A stretch of DNA of 64,000 nt from Desmodesmus armatus (Eukaryota > Chlorophyta > Chlorophyceae > Sphaeropleales > Scenedesmaceae), in contig VIIQ02000087.1 in the NCBI GenBank assembly GCA_007449985.2, positions 1-64,000 of the forward strand, read 5' to 3'. The notes beneath the pieces are model-generated. The model was not told the DNA's origin. It worked only from the letters and a program-made list of their open reading frames with translations, and did no database searches. A program made the translations under genes and the position numbers. Shown one piece after another: positions 1-10,815 of the stretch. Position 1 is the stretch's first letter. Every line of letters begins with the position of its first letter.

Positions 1-595
1 TTGGTTATTGCAGCAGTGTGCAGTCTTGACGTGAAGGCTATGCTGCAATCACGTGTCCAGTCAGTATGATGATGCTTACCAGTACCGTTGACAGACACAG
101 CAGCTTCAGCCTCTGCGATGTTACTACAACTTACCATGTGCGGGACATGCAGGCATGCGACAGCCGAAAACCAATTGCAAGTTGAAAAACTGAAGACTAG
201 GTGCTGAAATTTTCCAACCTACAATGAGAACCTTCAACCCGTGTGACCTGACAGCAGGGGTGTGTGCCACGCTGTGGTGTGCTGTGCAGGCACACTCCGC
301 GCTGCATTGGTGTTTGCTGCTGCTAAGATTGAGGAGATGAAAGTATCTTTCTGAACGGGTGCTGCCACCATACACCCATTAGTGAAATCGAACAGCAGGC
401 ACGAATGTGGAATCGCCGGTTTCAAATTGTTTCAAACGAGCGGTAGTTGGGCCATCAATCCCGCTGTGCCCAATGGGACACAAGCTGTTGACGCATGCGT
501 GTAAGCGCGCAACTGCGTCCAGCAGCAAGCACAGCACTCCTGTGATCCGACTGTGATCCAACTGTGCTTTGAAACTGCAGTGACCTGCAGTCTGG
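1..595. other. Upstream non-coding region
   Basis: No coding segment with splice-consistent structure was found here. It precedes the first H3-like gene and presumably holds its promoter and 5' UTR, but I recognise no specific element. Confidence 0.4.
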
Positions 596-2131
596 ATGTC
601 GCAGCCAGTGGTAAATGAGCTTCGGCAAGTTTATGATCTCTGGCAGAATGGCTTGACAGCACGCAGTGTGTATGAGGCAGCAGCAAAGGACTTGCTGGGC
701 AAGCTGCTGAGTGATGAGTCTGTCAGCCTGTCCGACAAGCACCAGGGGCTGAAAGCAGCAAAGCAGTATGTTACCAACCATTCACTGCTGCTTGAAGCTG
801 GGAACAAGCTGGTGCAGATGCACCTGGAGCACTTCAGCACCGGTGGCACTGCAGGTAGGAATGGTGTCAGCAGCGTCAGGTTTGTCCGGGCCCCTGTGAC
901 CTGGCTGCATTTTGGCAAAGAAACCTACACCGCACTGCACAAGCCCATTTTGACGTGATATCAATGTCATTTTGGGAGCCGTGCACACCGGACTTTCCTG
1001 ACTTCAAGGCTTGATTGGGGTTGATTACAAAAAGCCGGAGTCACTCAGGTTGAACCTGCGGCACTTGCGCTCCCCCCCCCCTCCCCCCGTCACCCCTCCA
1101 ATATCAGGTCCACCATCAGTCACCACACTCAGCAGCTCACCTCTGTGTCTGACATGAACCACATGCGCGTATCCACTGCCGCCCCCCCCCCCCCACACAC
1201 ACAGGTCCGCCGTCACCCCAGGTGCCACAGGTCAGCAGCTCCACCTCTGTGTCGTCAAACGTAACCTTGTACATTTCCCCCTGCCCCCCCCCTCTCACAC
1301 GTGCCTTCAGGTCCCGCATCACCCCAGGACCCAAAGTCAACAGCTCCACCTCTTGTCTGACAAAAATAACCATGTGTCATCTCACCCCTGCCCTCTCCCC
1401 CCTCCCCCACACCCACCCACCCACCCACCCACATACCCACAGGCCCCTCATCACCCCAGGGCCCGCAGGTCAGCGGCTCCACCTCTGTGTCGGACTTCCG
1501 CAAGTACGGCTACGAGGGGTCACAGGATGGGACCTCCATGGACGAGTCAGAGGCAGAGGCCGTCTCAGGGACGAGCAGGCAGAGTCTGATACCAAGGATG
1601 CCTGGGAGAAGTATGACCAGGTTGGTACCAGCCATGGTGGTGCACAGCTGGTGACTGACAAGACCACGACCATGGCAAGCATTGCATGCACAGCACCACT
1701 ACATGTATGCAGGTTCTTTGGCACTGCTACAGCGCTGTGGGCAGCAGTTGATATGTAGCAGCCTATGCCATGTGTTTGATCAGCTGCCCAAGCGTTGGGC
1801 TGCAGCATGCTGCTTCTACTGCTGCCCCATCACTGCCCCCACTCCACCAGTGATTCTGCACCGCCTTGCTTGCTGATTGTTGCATGCATATGCTGCTGCG
1901 GATGCACATTTCTGTGCCTGCAGTTGTGTGCTGAGGAGGAGGAGTATGACAGGGAGGCAGCCCCCATCCTGGCAGAGATTGCCGCAGCAGCAGCAAAGGC
2001 AGCAGCAGCAGGGCAGGAGCAGCCGGGCTGTGACACGCAGCACGCAAGTGACCAGGCACGTGGTGGTCAGGGACAGCCAGGCACCTCTTTGGGTGCTGCA
2101 GCATCTGGTGCTGGGGCTGAAGGAGGCAAGC

Positions 2132-2162
<31 letters not shown>

Positions 2163-2631
2163 CGGTGGCGATGCTGCTGGTGACGATGATGTAGATATGG
2201 TGGACTCAGAGCTGCTCAGCGACCTGGACACAGAGGACGGGACAGCAGAGGAGGTGGAGGCAGCAGATGAAGCAGCTCTGAAGGAGATCCGCCACTTCCA
2301 GCGGGAGGACCACATGCTTGTGTCCAGGGCCGCATTCACGTGTGTTGCAGAGGAGGTGCTGCAGCAGCAGGGGGGTGCAGAGTACAGCTTTGACAGCGGG
2401 GCAGTGGACGCGCTGCAGCGTGCCTGTGAGAGCTACCTAGTGGAGGCATTTGAGACAGCCAACACGTGCACTGTCCACGCTGAGCGCCAGAAGGTCCAAG
2501 TGAAGGACATGCAGCTGGCTGCTTACCTGACTGACAACTGGCGTGCCAGGTCAGGCCAGGCCAGCCAGGCCAGGCAGGCCCTCCGGGAGGCTGAGCCTTG
2601 GTTTAGTTGCACTTTGGCTGCTGGCCGTTAG
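596..2631 (+). CDS. Divergent histone-H3-fold protein, copy 1
   Basis: Three-exon model: 596-854, 1469-1620, 1924-2631 (phases 1 and 0 at the junctions), about 372 aa. Residues 1-86 form a helical N-terminal domain shared with copy 2 (conserved QNGL, VSL.D and LLEAG blocks). A long Ala/acidic linker follows, then from about residue 255 a histone fold that aligns along its length with H3 from the alpha-N helix (ALKEIRHFQR, compare H3 ALREIRRYQK) through alpha-2 (DALQRACESYLVEAFE) to loop 2 and alpha-3 (VKDMQLA). H3 His113 and Asp123 of the H3-H3' four-helix bundle are retained, whereas R69, R72 and R83 equivalents are not. Loop 1 is one residue longer than in H3. No basic H3 tail is present. 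The reading frame of exon 2 is problematic: the frame homologous to copy 2 would start at 1443 and is left near 1565, whereas acceptor 1468 keeps an open frame. Family assignment is from the C-terminal fold; function is unknown. Confidence 0.72.
1075..1502 (+). repeat. Degenerate tandem repeat derived from an exon start
   Basis: About four degenerate units of 105-130 bp end around 1157, 1262, 1370 and 1500. Each contains a block like CAGCTCCACCTCTGTGTC preceded by a CACCCCAG-type acceptor context, with C-rich spacers. The last unit runs into exon 2 of the first H3-like gene, so the exon's acceptor and first codons appear to have been duplicated into the intron. Confidence 0.65.
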
Positions 2632-3296
2632 CTGGTTGTAGTTGCAGCTATGTTTGATACGCCTTGGCTGATGAGTCACGGTGTGCATGTGTTTTCCGTG
2701 AAGTGCGACATGCTATGCTTGGACCCGCATGTGGGTGCTTGTGGCAGTGGGTGTGATGAGTTGTAACAGCACAGCAGGCATCCGCCCTGCGGATGTCGAT
2801 TTTTTGTTTGCAGACTCACTGGTGGGGGGGGGGGGGGGTTGTTTGACTGCTCGAACCATGGCAGGGGCACCTTGTGTGAAATTTTGCTGCTTCAGCACAG
2901 ATTGTGATCCAAGTATGTGCTGAATGTTGAGAGTGATTGGCAAGCTGACGCTGCATGGCTCAGGCGCAGGACCTGCTTCTCTGAGATTTCCTGCTGCTGT
3001 CTTTGCACTGATAATGGTGTGAGCTTGCTTGACAGTGTTCATGTGCTACTAAACAAGTGACGTGCGGCCAAGGCCGTGCGCAGCTGGTCTCCGTAGTACT
3101 GACGTATATGCAGTCACTGCTGGTACAACAACTGATCGCAACCGTCATATGGCGGGAATTTCAAACCGCAAACAAACGTTCGGGGAGCTGTAAAGCTGCT
3201 TGATCCTTGTAATCAGCAGCTTTCGAACCTTTTTGGGTAGTCAAAAAAGCCCGCTGCCCTGCGTAGCAGCACAACAAACTGGACAGCAACAGTTCC
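2632..3296. other. Spacer between the two H3-like genes
   Basis: It probably holds the 3' UTR of copy 1 and the promoter of copy 2. A TGTAA pentamer, the usual chlorophyte poly(A) signal, lies near 2762. A run of about 13 G occurs at 2826-2838. No coding exon was seen. Confidence 0.4.
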
Positions 3297-5040
3297 ATGT
3301 TGCAGCAGACCATTGACGCGCTGGCCGAGGGCCATGCTATGCTTCAGAACGGCTTGTTGCCCAAAGAAGTGTTTGATGAATCATGCAGACAGCTGCTTGG
3401 TCGTCTGGTGAACAGCAAGTCTGTCAGCTTGGCAGACAGGCAGCAGGCCTTGATTTCTGGAAAGCAGCACAGTGTCTGTCAGCAGGTGCTGTTGGAAGCT
3501 GGACAGCAGCTGTGGCAGCTGAAGATGGAGAGCTGGAAGCTGGCCACTGGCAGCGCTGAAGCAGGTGGGTGTAAAGGTGTGATGATTTGAATCAAGCAGC
3601 TGTCAACAGCAGCAGCACCCCAGGTTTGCTGCCAGGGCTCAGCCGGCGAGTGTGTGTTCATGTTGTTGATGCTGTCTGTTGTTTTGTCTTCTGCTGTTAC
3701 CTGGCAGGCCCTTCAGAGTCCAAAGGCCAGACAAGTCCCTCACGCACCAGCCAGCAGCAGCAGGACACCCCTGCAGAGGGTGCGCAGGAAGACAGCGGTG
3801 ACTCACGCCCTGTGTCCGGCTTTGGGGACTATGGCTGCGACTCAGGTACTGCAACCTCACACTCCAGCATGGACACAGACCCCGACAACATCACAGAGGA
3901 CTGCTGTGAGGTGAGGCAACTACATGATAGTTGCTGCCTGCCTCCTGAATCAGCCAAACATGGCTGATCGCCGGACAGGTTAAGCAGGGGATTCTGCATG
4001 TAGCACATCCTGCAGCAGAGGGCCAGCGCGCAATCAAACAGCACCCAGGGGCTGGTAAACATGGCAGCAGCACAGGCCTCTGTCAGGGATTGCCTTGTGC
4101 CACATATGTGCCTATGTGCAAAATCAACATGGCCGATCATCACATGATGTTGCATGACACGGCACGCGCTGTCAGCGCACCCGCGTGCAGTGCATGTTTG
4201 GGCACCTCAGCTGCTTGACTCTAGTAGCAGTGGGGCACAGCAGGTTACAGAAGGCACATTTCCTGCATGCTGGTGGCTGGCTGGAAAGTGCTGTGCACTT
4301 GCGTGCTGAGCCAGCCTCACATGCAGCTGCAAATATCAAATATGCGCTGACACTGCACACTACCCTGCCTAGGTGCTGTTGACAAAGAGGAGCGCAGTTG
4401 GCATGCCTGGTTGCTAGGTATGAATTTTCGTGTGTGTGGGTGTGCGTGCCTGCAGGCCTGCCGGCACCGTGCTGACTGTGCAGACCCAGAGGATCTCACA
4501 GAATCCTGCGAGTATGACGATGAGGCAGAGCAGGCCATAGAGGAGGCACACATGGAGGCAGATGAAATCAGTGACCTGTCAGCCATGTCAGACGCAGCAG
4601 GCGGCCATGACCAGAACAGCAGCGGCTCCACAGAAGCCACCTCCAGCATGAGCCTAGGGCACGATGCAGACAGCGACAGCGATCTAGACACAGACGACGC
4701 TGAGGATGAGGACGCTGTCAGGGCAGCAGACAAGCAGGCGCTCAAGGAGATCGAGCACTACCAGCGGACAAACCACCTCCTAATGTGCAAGTCTGCCTTT
4801 GAGGCTGTTGCAGAGGATGTGATGAAGGAGCAGTTCGGCACACAGTTCAGCTTTGACAGCGAAGTCATGGAGGTGCTGCAGCGTGCCTCTGAGAGCTACC
4901 TGGAGGATGCGTTTGATGCTAGCGCGGTGTTTGCTGCTCATGCTGGGCGCCAGAAGGTCACGGTTGAGGACATGCGGCTGGCTGACCGCATGTCCGGGGG
5001 CTGGCACAACATGCAGCTGCAGCGTCATTTTTGGGCTTGA
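3297..5040 (+). CDS. Divergent histone-H3-fold protein, copy 2
   Basis: Three exons, 3297-3564, 3708-3910 and 4456-5040, join in consistent phase (1, then 0) to give 351 aa. The order matches copy 1: N-terminal helical domain (residues 1-89; LQNGL, SVSLADR, LLEAG), a Ser/Asp/Glu-rich acidic middle (about 90-250, including DSDSDLDTDDAEDEDA), then an H3 fold at about 251-340. The fold starts ALKEIEHYQR, continues through alpha-2 (VLQRASESYLEDAFD) and ends HAGRQKV..EDMRLADRM. His113 and Asp123 of H3 are kept; R63, R69, R72 and R83 are replaced (C, A, E, S), and R52 is E. Loop 1 carries the same one-residue insertion as copy 1. The alpha-N helix and loop-2 HA.R motif are H3-type rather than H4, H2A or H2B. 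The gene is clean, with no internal stops. It could be a centromeric-type H3, a non-nucleosomal H3 mimic or a chromatin adaptor; the sequence does not decide. Confidence 0.82.
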
Positions 5041-6044
5041 GTGTTGGCCCTGATTGGCCTGTGGTTAGTGCCCTCATGTGGCAGGTTGCGTAGGACTGCT
5101 TGTGCATTGCAAGCCGCTCAAAGCGCATCTAGCGCATCATCATGGTCCCACAAGGTTTGTGCTGGCTGCTAACTTTTTCAGAACCACACCTCAACGCCAA
5201 CGGGTGGCTTGCTTTCTGATGTTAAACGTTAATGATTCACTCTGAATACCAACTCGTTCCCCTTGGTGGATCGTGGCCCTCTTGCAAGCAGCTGGTGTCA
5301 CCAGCAGGACATGTTCCTCTGTACTGTGGAGTACACACCCATGTGCGGTGGTCATATGGTGCTGGGCTGTGGTCTGTCCTGCCCTGCAGCTCAACTACAG
5401 CTGTGCTGCAGCTGCTGGCTAGAGCGGTTGCTGATTTGTTGATAGTGAGTTGAATGTTGGCAGCTGCCTGGTGCTGGTGCTAGGACGGCTTGAAGAACCT
5501 GTCACAGTGTGGGCTGGCTGACACTCAAATATTGCACCCCTCGCAGCTTACTGAGGCCTGCATACTTGCACACCCACAACAGACCATGTGGCTGGGACCC
5601 AGCCCTTTTCACTCTCACTTGAGTCACCTTGAGCTCGCTGTGCCCAGCCCTGCCACTCCCCCATCATTCATTAATCCAGCACCCACCGGCACAATGACAC
5701 CCTGCCAATACTTGTTCACTGCTAATGCTACGGATTGGTGGCAGATCACCCACAAGCGGCTTCTTGTCACTTGCACCACTTCACTGATCTGACAGGCAGG
5801 TCTTAGGGGAGGACACCGTTGCAAGATTGCATCCCAAGCTCGCTAGCAGACGTTTCTGCTTTGCAAACACACAACCAAGTACGACACCTGCGCCAAACTA
5901 CGCGAGCTGAACAGCGCTGCATTCCCAACCCGTCACTCTTGGTCAGAGCAACTAGCTGCTCCTTGCGCGGCCTCATAACCTCGATCGGTGGATCTGTAGC
6001 TCATCGGTGGTCTTGATCTGCATCCGCAGCAGGACGTGGCGGCA
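5041..6044. other. Intergenic region upstream of Tic22
   Basis: No coding exon was recognised in about 1 kb. It should contain the 3' UTR of the second H3-like gene and the Tic22 promoter. Confidence 0.4.
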
Positions 6045-9000
6045 ATGGGTCATCAAGATCGTCCAGCTGTCTGGGAGGGTGTGCAGCAAGGTCTGACAGT
6101 GTTCAGCAACAACGTAGCCAGCAATCTGCAGCAAGTAGCGCAACATGTCGAACAGCAGGTGCAGCCATGGCAACGCAACGTGGGCAGCTTGCTGCAGGGC
6201 ATGCAGCAGCAGCTGCTGGGCCAACAGCAGCAGCAAGTGCAGCAGCAGCGCCACCAGTGGCAACAGCAGCAGCAGCGGCACCCTTTCGCGCCATTAGCGG
6301 TGAGTGGAGTTTTTGTTGTTGCTGTAGTCTCCTGTGCCTGCAGCACTGCTGAGCATTCGTGCAACATCTGATCACTCTTGTCTCTGTGTTGATGCAGTCG
6401 CTCACGCTTGGGCACAGCAGCAGCGGCAGTGGCAGCAGCACAAGCACTGCTCTAGTGCTGGGCAGCAATAGCAGCAGCAGCAGCAGCAGCTCGGAGCGCA
6501 GCCTGGGGCCGCAGCCGCTGTTTGAGCTAGGCATGGCTAAGGAGGATGTGAAAGCACGCTTGGCCCCCATACCAGTGTACACAGTGGCAAACCCCAAGAA
6601 CGAGTTTGTGCTGGTAGCTGGGGAGGTGAGCAGCAGTGACGGACCTTTCTGCACAGGTAGACGCTTGTGATGGACAGCACCAGTCATACATGCAGTGCTG
6701 TGAGTAGGGTGTCTTTGATATGGAGAGGTAGCGTCTTAGTCACACACACGTCCGAAGATGCCCACACAGGGCCAGCAGCTGATGGTTGCCCTTCAATGCA
6801 GTGTACTACAGTAGCAGACCGGTGCTCGCGAGTGCAGCTGTTTGACTGCCACCCCGCAGATAAGACATCTGCCACCTCGGGCTATGCCCCTAAGTGGTCT
6901 GAGGCGGGCTCCTGAAGTGCCGTGTCTTCCGTGGCATACAGCCTTGAACTTGCCAGTCCACATGAGCATGATGATCTGCACTGCCACATGTGGCGGCGTC
7001 AAGAACGGGTTCACTCAGCAGCAGCCATGGCGTTTACATGGTGAACAAGCCTCCCGTGGTGTCACCATTGCTGTATGATGGCTGTTGGCAGCAGGCTGAT
7101 ACGGCACAGCCAGTACTGGACGGTTTTGCATGTTCCCTGCTGCCTGCTGCAGAACAACACCCAGCTAGGTTTCTTCTTCTTCAAGAAGGAAGATGCAGAG
7201 GCCATCATTGCCAAGGTAGGTGCAGGACATGTTCGAGTGAAGACTGGATGCAGCACGCCCTCTGCAGTTAAGCAGTATGGCCAGCCAGTTCAGCTCATAC
7301 CAAGTCCAGTCAGTCACCTAATGAAGTTGGCCAGGCAGTAAGTTGGCAGCAGTGTTGGCAGACCAGGCAAATGGCGGAAGGCAGCTGCTGAAGCTTTCGG
7401 GGCAAGGGCACACCGGTGCCGAGTTCACTCTACCATGTGGCTGTCCAGGCAACACGTGCAGATCATTGTATGACAGCATGAGGCACGCCCTCAGCACACC
7501 CACCACTACTGCCTCACTGCCTACCGGTTTGCTTGCTGCTGTGTTGTTGTTGTGCCATGCTGTGCTGTGCTGTGCTGTGCTGTGCTGTGCTGTGCTGTGC
7601 TGTGCTGTGCTGTGCTGTGTCTGTAGATCAAGGAGGAGAACCCCCGCCTTGCTCGTGACAGCAAGGTGCTGCGTGTGACTATGGACAACGTGTATGAGGT
7701 GTTCACCACCCCGCGTGAGACCACGGGGCTGCAGGGCATTCACTTCAGGTTCATGCCGGACATGCAGCAAGTCAAGCACGCGCTGCAGGTGGGCGGGCAG
7801 GTCTGCAGGTGTGGGGGGGGGGTAGGGAGTGTGCAGGCAGGTAGCCATAGTGCGTGTCAGGTGGGCCGGCGTGCCTTCAGCGCAGTCAGCCCATCAGGTA
7901 TGACATGCAGCAGGTCAAGGACGCTCTGCAGGTGGGCGGGTAGGTCGGCAGCCAGGCAGATGTAGGTGCAGGGTGGGTCAGCAGGCGGGTGGATGGTGCA
8001 TGGGCTGGTGGGTAGGCGTGGAGGTAGCCAGCCATTATTGATTCGGGCCGGCATGCAGCAGGGCAACATGTATGACATGCAGCAGCTCGAGCACGTCTGT
8101 AGTCGTGTGGCTGGGTAGGCAGGTGTGGGTGGGCTGATGGGCCGGTGCAGAGGCAGGCAGCCATAGTGCATGTCAGTTGGCTGGCATACGCTTCCTGCAC
8201 AATCTGCATGGTCCAGCACGCATTTGGACAGTCGTCAACAGCGGTCAAGGCATCCACTGCCTATATCAGTTGTCATGGGCGCAAAAAGTGCATGGGAGGA
8301 CAGAGCGTTTCCCAATGTGTGACATCATGGTCTGTGCCTGTGACACCTGCCTTGTGTTTGTGTGACCTGTGCAGCTGTACAAGGACGCTGGTGTGCCCAC
8401 CAAGAACTTTGTGGGTGTGCCGGTCTTCCAGGCAGAGGGGCTCACGGTCACAACACAGGACATGGTGAGGGCAGAGAGCAGTAGCAATCATAGTTGCTCG
8501 TGTGACACCGCAGCTTGAACAGTAACAGATGTGAAGTAGTGCAGCACGTGTGCTTGAGCAAACTGGAGTGTTCTGGCTTTCAAAATGGTGCACATCGTGT
8601 GCAACAGTGGGAGCTTTTATGGCCACAAAGGTAATATTTTGAACGGCACATGCTGTACAGCAGGCAGCATAAGCTGGGCTGCACTCTTCAAGGCCTGTGG
8701 CCCGATGTGCATCCTTGCAACATGAGCTGTATGCCTCTATGGTGTGTTAGGATGTTATCGTCACTGTTGTGTGGGGTGCAGTGTTTTGTGTTGTGGGTGT
8801 TTCTTATGTTGTTGCTGCGCCTGATGATACTATGTATCCTTATACGTCAAGCTCAACAGTCTGACTGCGTGAGCAGCTTGAGGAGACACTAGGGTCTGAT
8901 GCAGCAACATAGCCATCTTGCTTTCCCTGCCTAGCCTGCATACAAAGGCGTGCTGTATGTGGCACATAGCCTGCAGGGTGCGGTGCAGAAGGCACCCCTG

Positions 9001-10540
9001 AGTGAATGTGGCTGTGTCAGTTGCCTGGAACATTCTTCTTGGGCACCTCCACTGCTGCTTCCCACAGGGGATGCCTTCTCCTCATAATAGGGCATGATTA
9101 TTTCTGAGAGACTGGTGATCCAGCATCGCTTGTTTGTCGCTGCTTACTTGTCGGGCGTGTTGGTGATATTGTTTGTGGTTCCTTCTTTCTGGTGTGTGTT
9201 TGGGCTGTTGTGGGCGCCTTGTGGCTGTTTCCTGTCACTACCTGCTGCTGGTCTGACATCCTCTGCCCTGCCCTGCTTGCCTGCCTGTCCTGCAGCAATA
9301 TGTGCCCCTGTTTCTGACCAAGGAGGATCTGGATGTTGCAGTCAGCGGCGCATACAGGCAGCGCAACGCAGTACAGATATCAGCAGTCAAGGACAAGGTG
9401 CGGCAGCTGTGCATGGCCTGGCGTCCCTGCTGCTCGGCGTGCAGGGCTCTGGTACCGCACTGTACTTTGCTGTACTCTGTCACTGCATCAGGCTGTTTGT
9501 TCACTGATGTACTGCCCTGTATTGGTGTGCATCAGTACTGCAATGCACTGGTCCGCACTACGCTGCAGTGCACTGCCCGTGCACTGCACAGCCCTGCCCC
9601 TACACCGCAATACGAGCGTGTGTCTGCTTCCTGCAGGCGGCCCAGTTTGAGGCTGAGTACCAGACAGTGATGCGGGAGGCTGATGAGGCCAAAGGGCGCG
9701 ACAAGAGTTCGCTGGAGGCCAAGGCGGGGAAGGTCAGTGTACATACAGCACAGCACAGTGCAGTACAGGCACATGTTACACTTGTCAGTATACAAGGGAG
9801 CGTGGATCAGGTTGTGACAGACATCAAATGATTGGTATGAGTTCTGTGGGCTTTGTATAGATAGCTACAGCTGGACCATGCATGTGTGTTGACAGATGGC
9901 AGAAACGCGTCACAGTCAATGGGGCACACTAGGTTCTAATTCACAAGGGGGGTCCTAACTAGATAGCCGACAAGGATAGTGGTGCAAGGACAGTGTGTTG
10001 TGTGTTTGCAGGTTAAGGCCAAGCTGGACGATGCGCTCACCAAGGTCTCGGCAATCGAGGTGGCTCCCCTGCCAAAGGTGGAGGTGAGCCGGGGGGTCAG
10101 CTTGACATTCACAACGGTCAGTGTTGTGGGTTGCTGTTGCATCGTGGGTGAGAGTGATGCCAGGTAGACTGGCGTTGCAGGTATGCATGCAGGCAGTCGC
10201 GTGCGGTGGCACGACATGGGTGGCTTGCCTCCCAGATCTGTCATGACACCTGTTTTGCGATGCTGCGTGTGTTATGTTGCGCAGCACACTCCTCTGTCAT
10301 TTCATACAGGGTGTGTTGACTGATGCAGTTCTGTGTTGTGTGCTGCTGCAGGTTGGTTCCTTTGAGGAGGTGCTGATGCGCATGACCGCCTCAGAGGGTA
10401 GCGAGCTGGCTGCATGGAGCCAGGTCATGTTCGTGGCGCCAGGGCTGCTGCAGCAGGCCAACCAGGCACCAGGGGGCAGGCTGCTGGAGCCGTCCGCGGC
10501 AACAGCGCCAGCGGGAGCAGCATCCGTGAAGAAGCGGTGA
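6045..10540 (+). CDS. TIC22: Tic22-family chloroplast import protein
   Basis: Nine exons keep phase 0 throughout: 6045-6299, 6398-6625, 7153-7215, 7627-7788, 8375-8464, 9296-9397, 9637-9732, 10012-10083 and 10352-10540, giving 418 aa. Tic22 is a soluble chaperone-like protein of the chloroplast intermembrane space that helps pass preproteins from the TOC to the TIC translocon. Diagnostic blocks are LAPIPVYTVANPKNEFVLV (exon 2), a Phe-rich LGFFFFKKEDAEAI strand-helix (exon 3), GIHFRFMPDMQQVKHAL (exon 4), FVGVPVFQAEGL (exon 5) and YVPLFLTKEDLD (exon 6). The first 85 residues are Gln-rich and amphipathic, and residues 86-115 carry a poly-Ser tract from an AGC run; this replaces a typical transit peptide. 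The C-terminal 60 residues are Ala/Gly-rich. The start is the first ATG in frame; an upstream exon cannot be excluded. Confidence 0.9.
7556..7623 (+). repeat. TGTGC pentanucleotide microsatellite
   Basis: About 12-13 uninterrupted copies of the pentamer TGTGC lie directly before the TAG acceptor of Tic22 exon 4. The run replaces a normal polypyrimidine tract. Confidence 0.9.
7757..8186 (+). repeat. Decayed duplications of a Tic22 exon end
   Basis: The 3' end of exon 4 and its donor (GACATGCAGCA.GTCAAG.ACGC.CTGCAG|GTGGGCGGG) recur as degraded copies at about 7900-7945 and 8070-8105 inside the following intron. A linked downstream block (GCAGCCATAGTGC.TGTCAG) occurs at about 7843 and 8157. The spacing is roughly 140-170 bp. 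Confidence 0.7.
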
Positions 10541-10815
10541 TGGGCTGATGGTGTGTGCGGGAGTTGTGTGCTGTGGTTGCGGGCATGTAGGGCATGGTTG
10601 CTGCTCTGTGTCAATACAGCACAGGAGCAATGCTTGCGCTACAGTCATGCGTCAGTGAAGTTGCTGTCATGCCTTTGCAAAGTGGTCGCTTCGGAGATGA
10701 CAGGGCTACTGTGTTTTGAAGTGGCACACACCGTTTTGTCGGTTTCTTTTGGAAGGGGCTGCTTAGTCATCACTCACTGGCAGTAGCGGTGCAGGTAATT
10801 GGGCAGTGCAACCCT

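Noticed and set aside
1222..1758. A 178-codon frame spanning the C-rich repeats
   Set aside because: Most of it is intronic repeat rich in Pro and Thr; only 1469-1620 is a plausible exon.
596..5040. Firm identification of the H3-like pair as centromeric histone CenH3
   Set aside because: Loop 1 is only one residue longer than H3, and loss of DNA-contact arginines is not typical of CenH3; the evidence supports an H3-type fold but not this role.
6103..6687. Minus-strand frame rich in Leu, Cys and Ala
   Set aside because: It is the complement of the Gln- and Ser-rich start of Tic22; composition comes from CAG/AGC runs.
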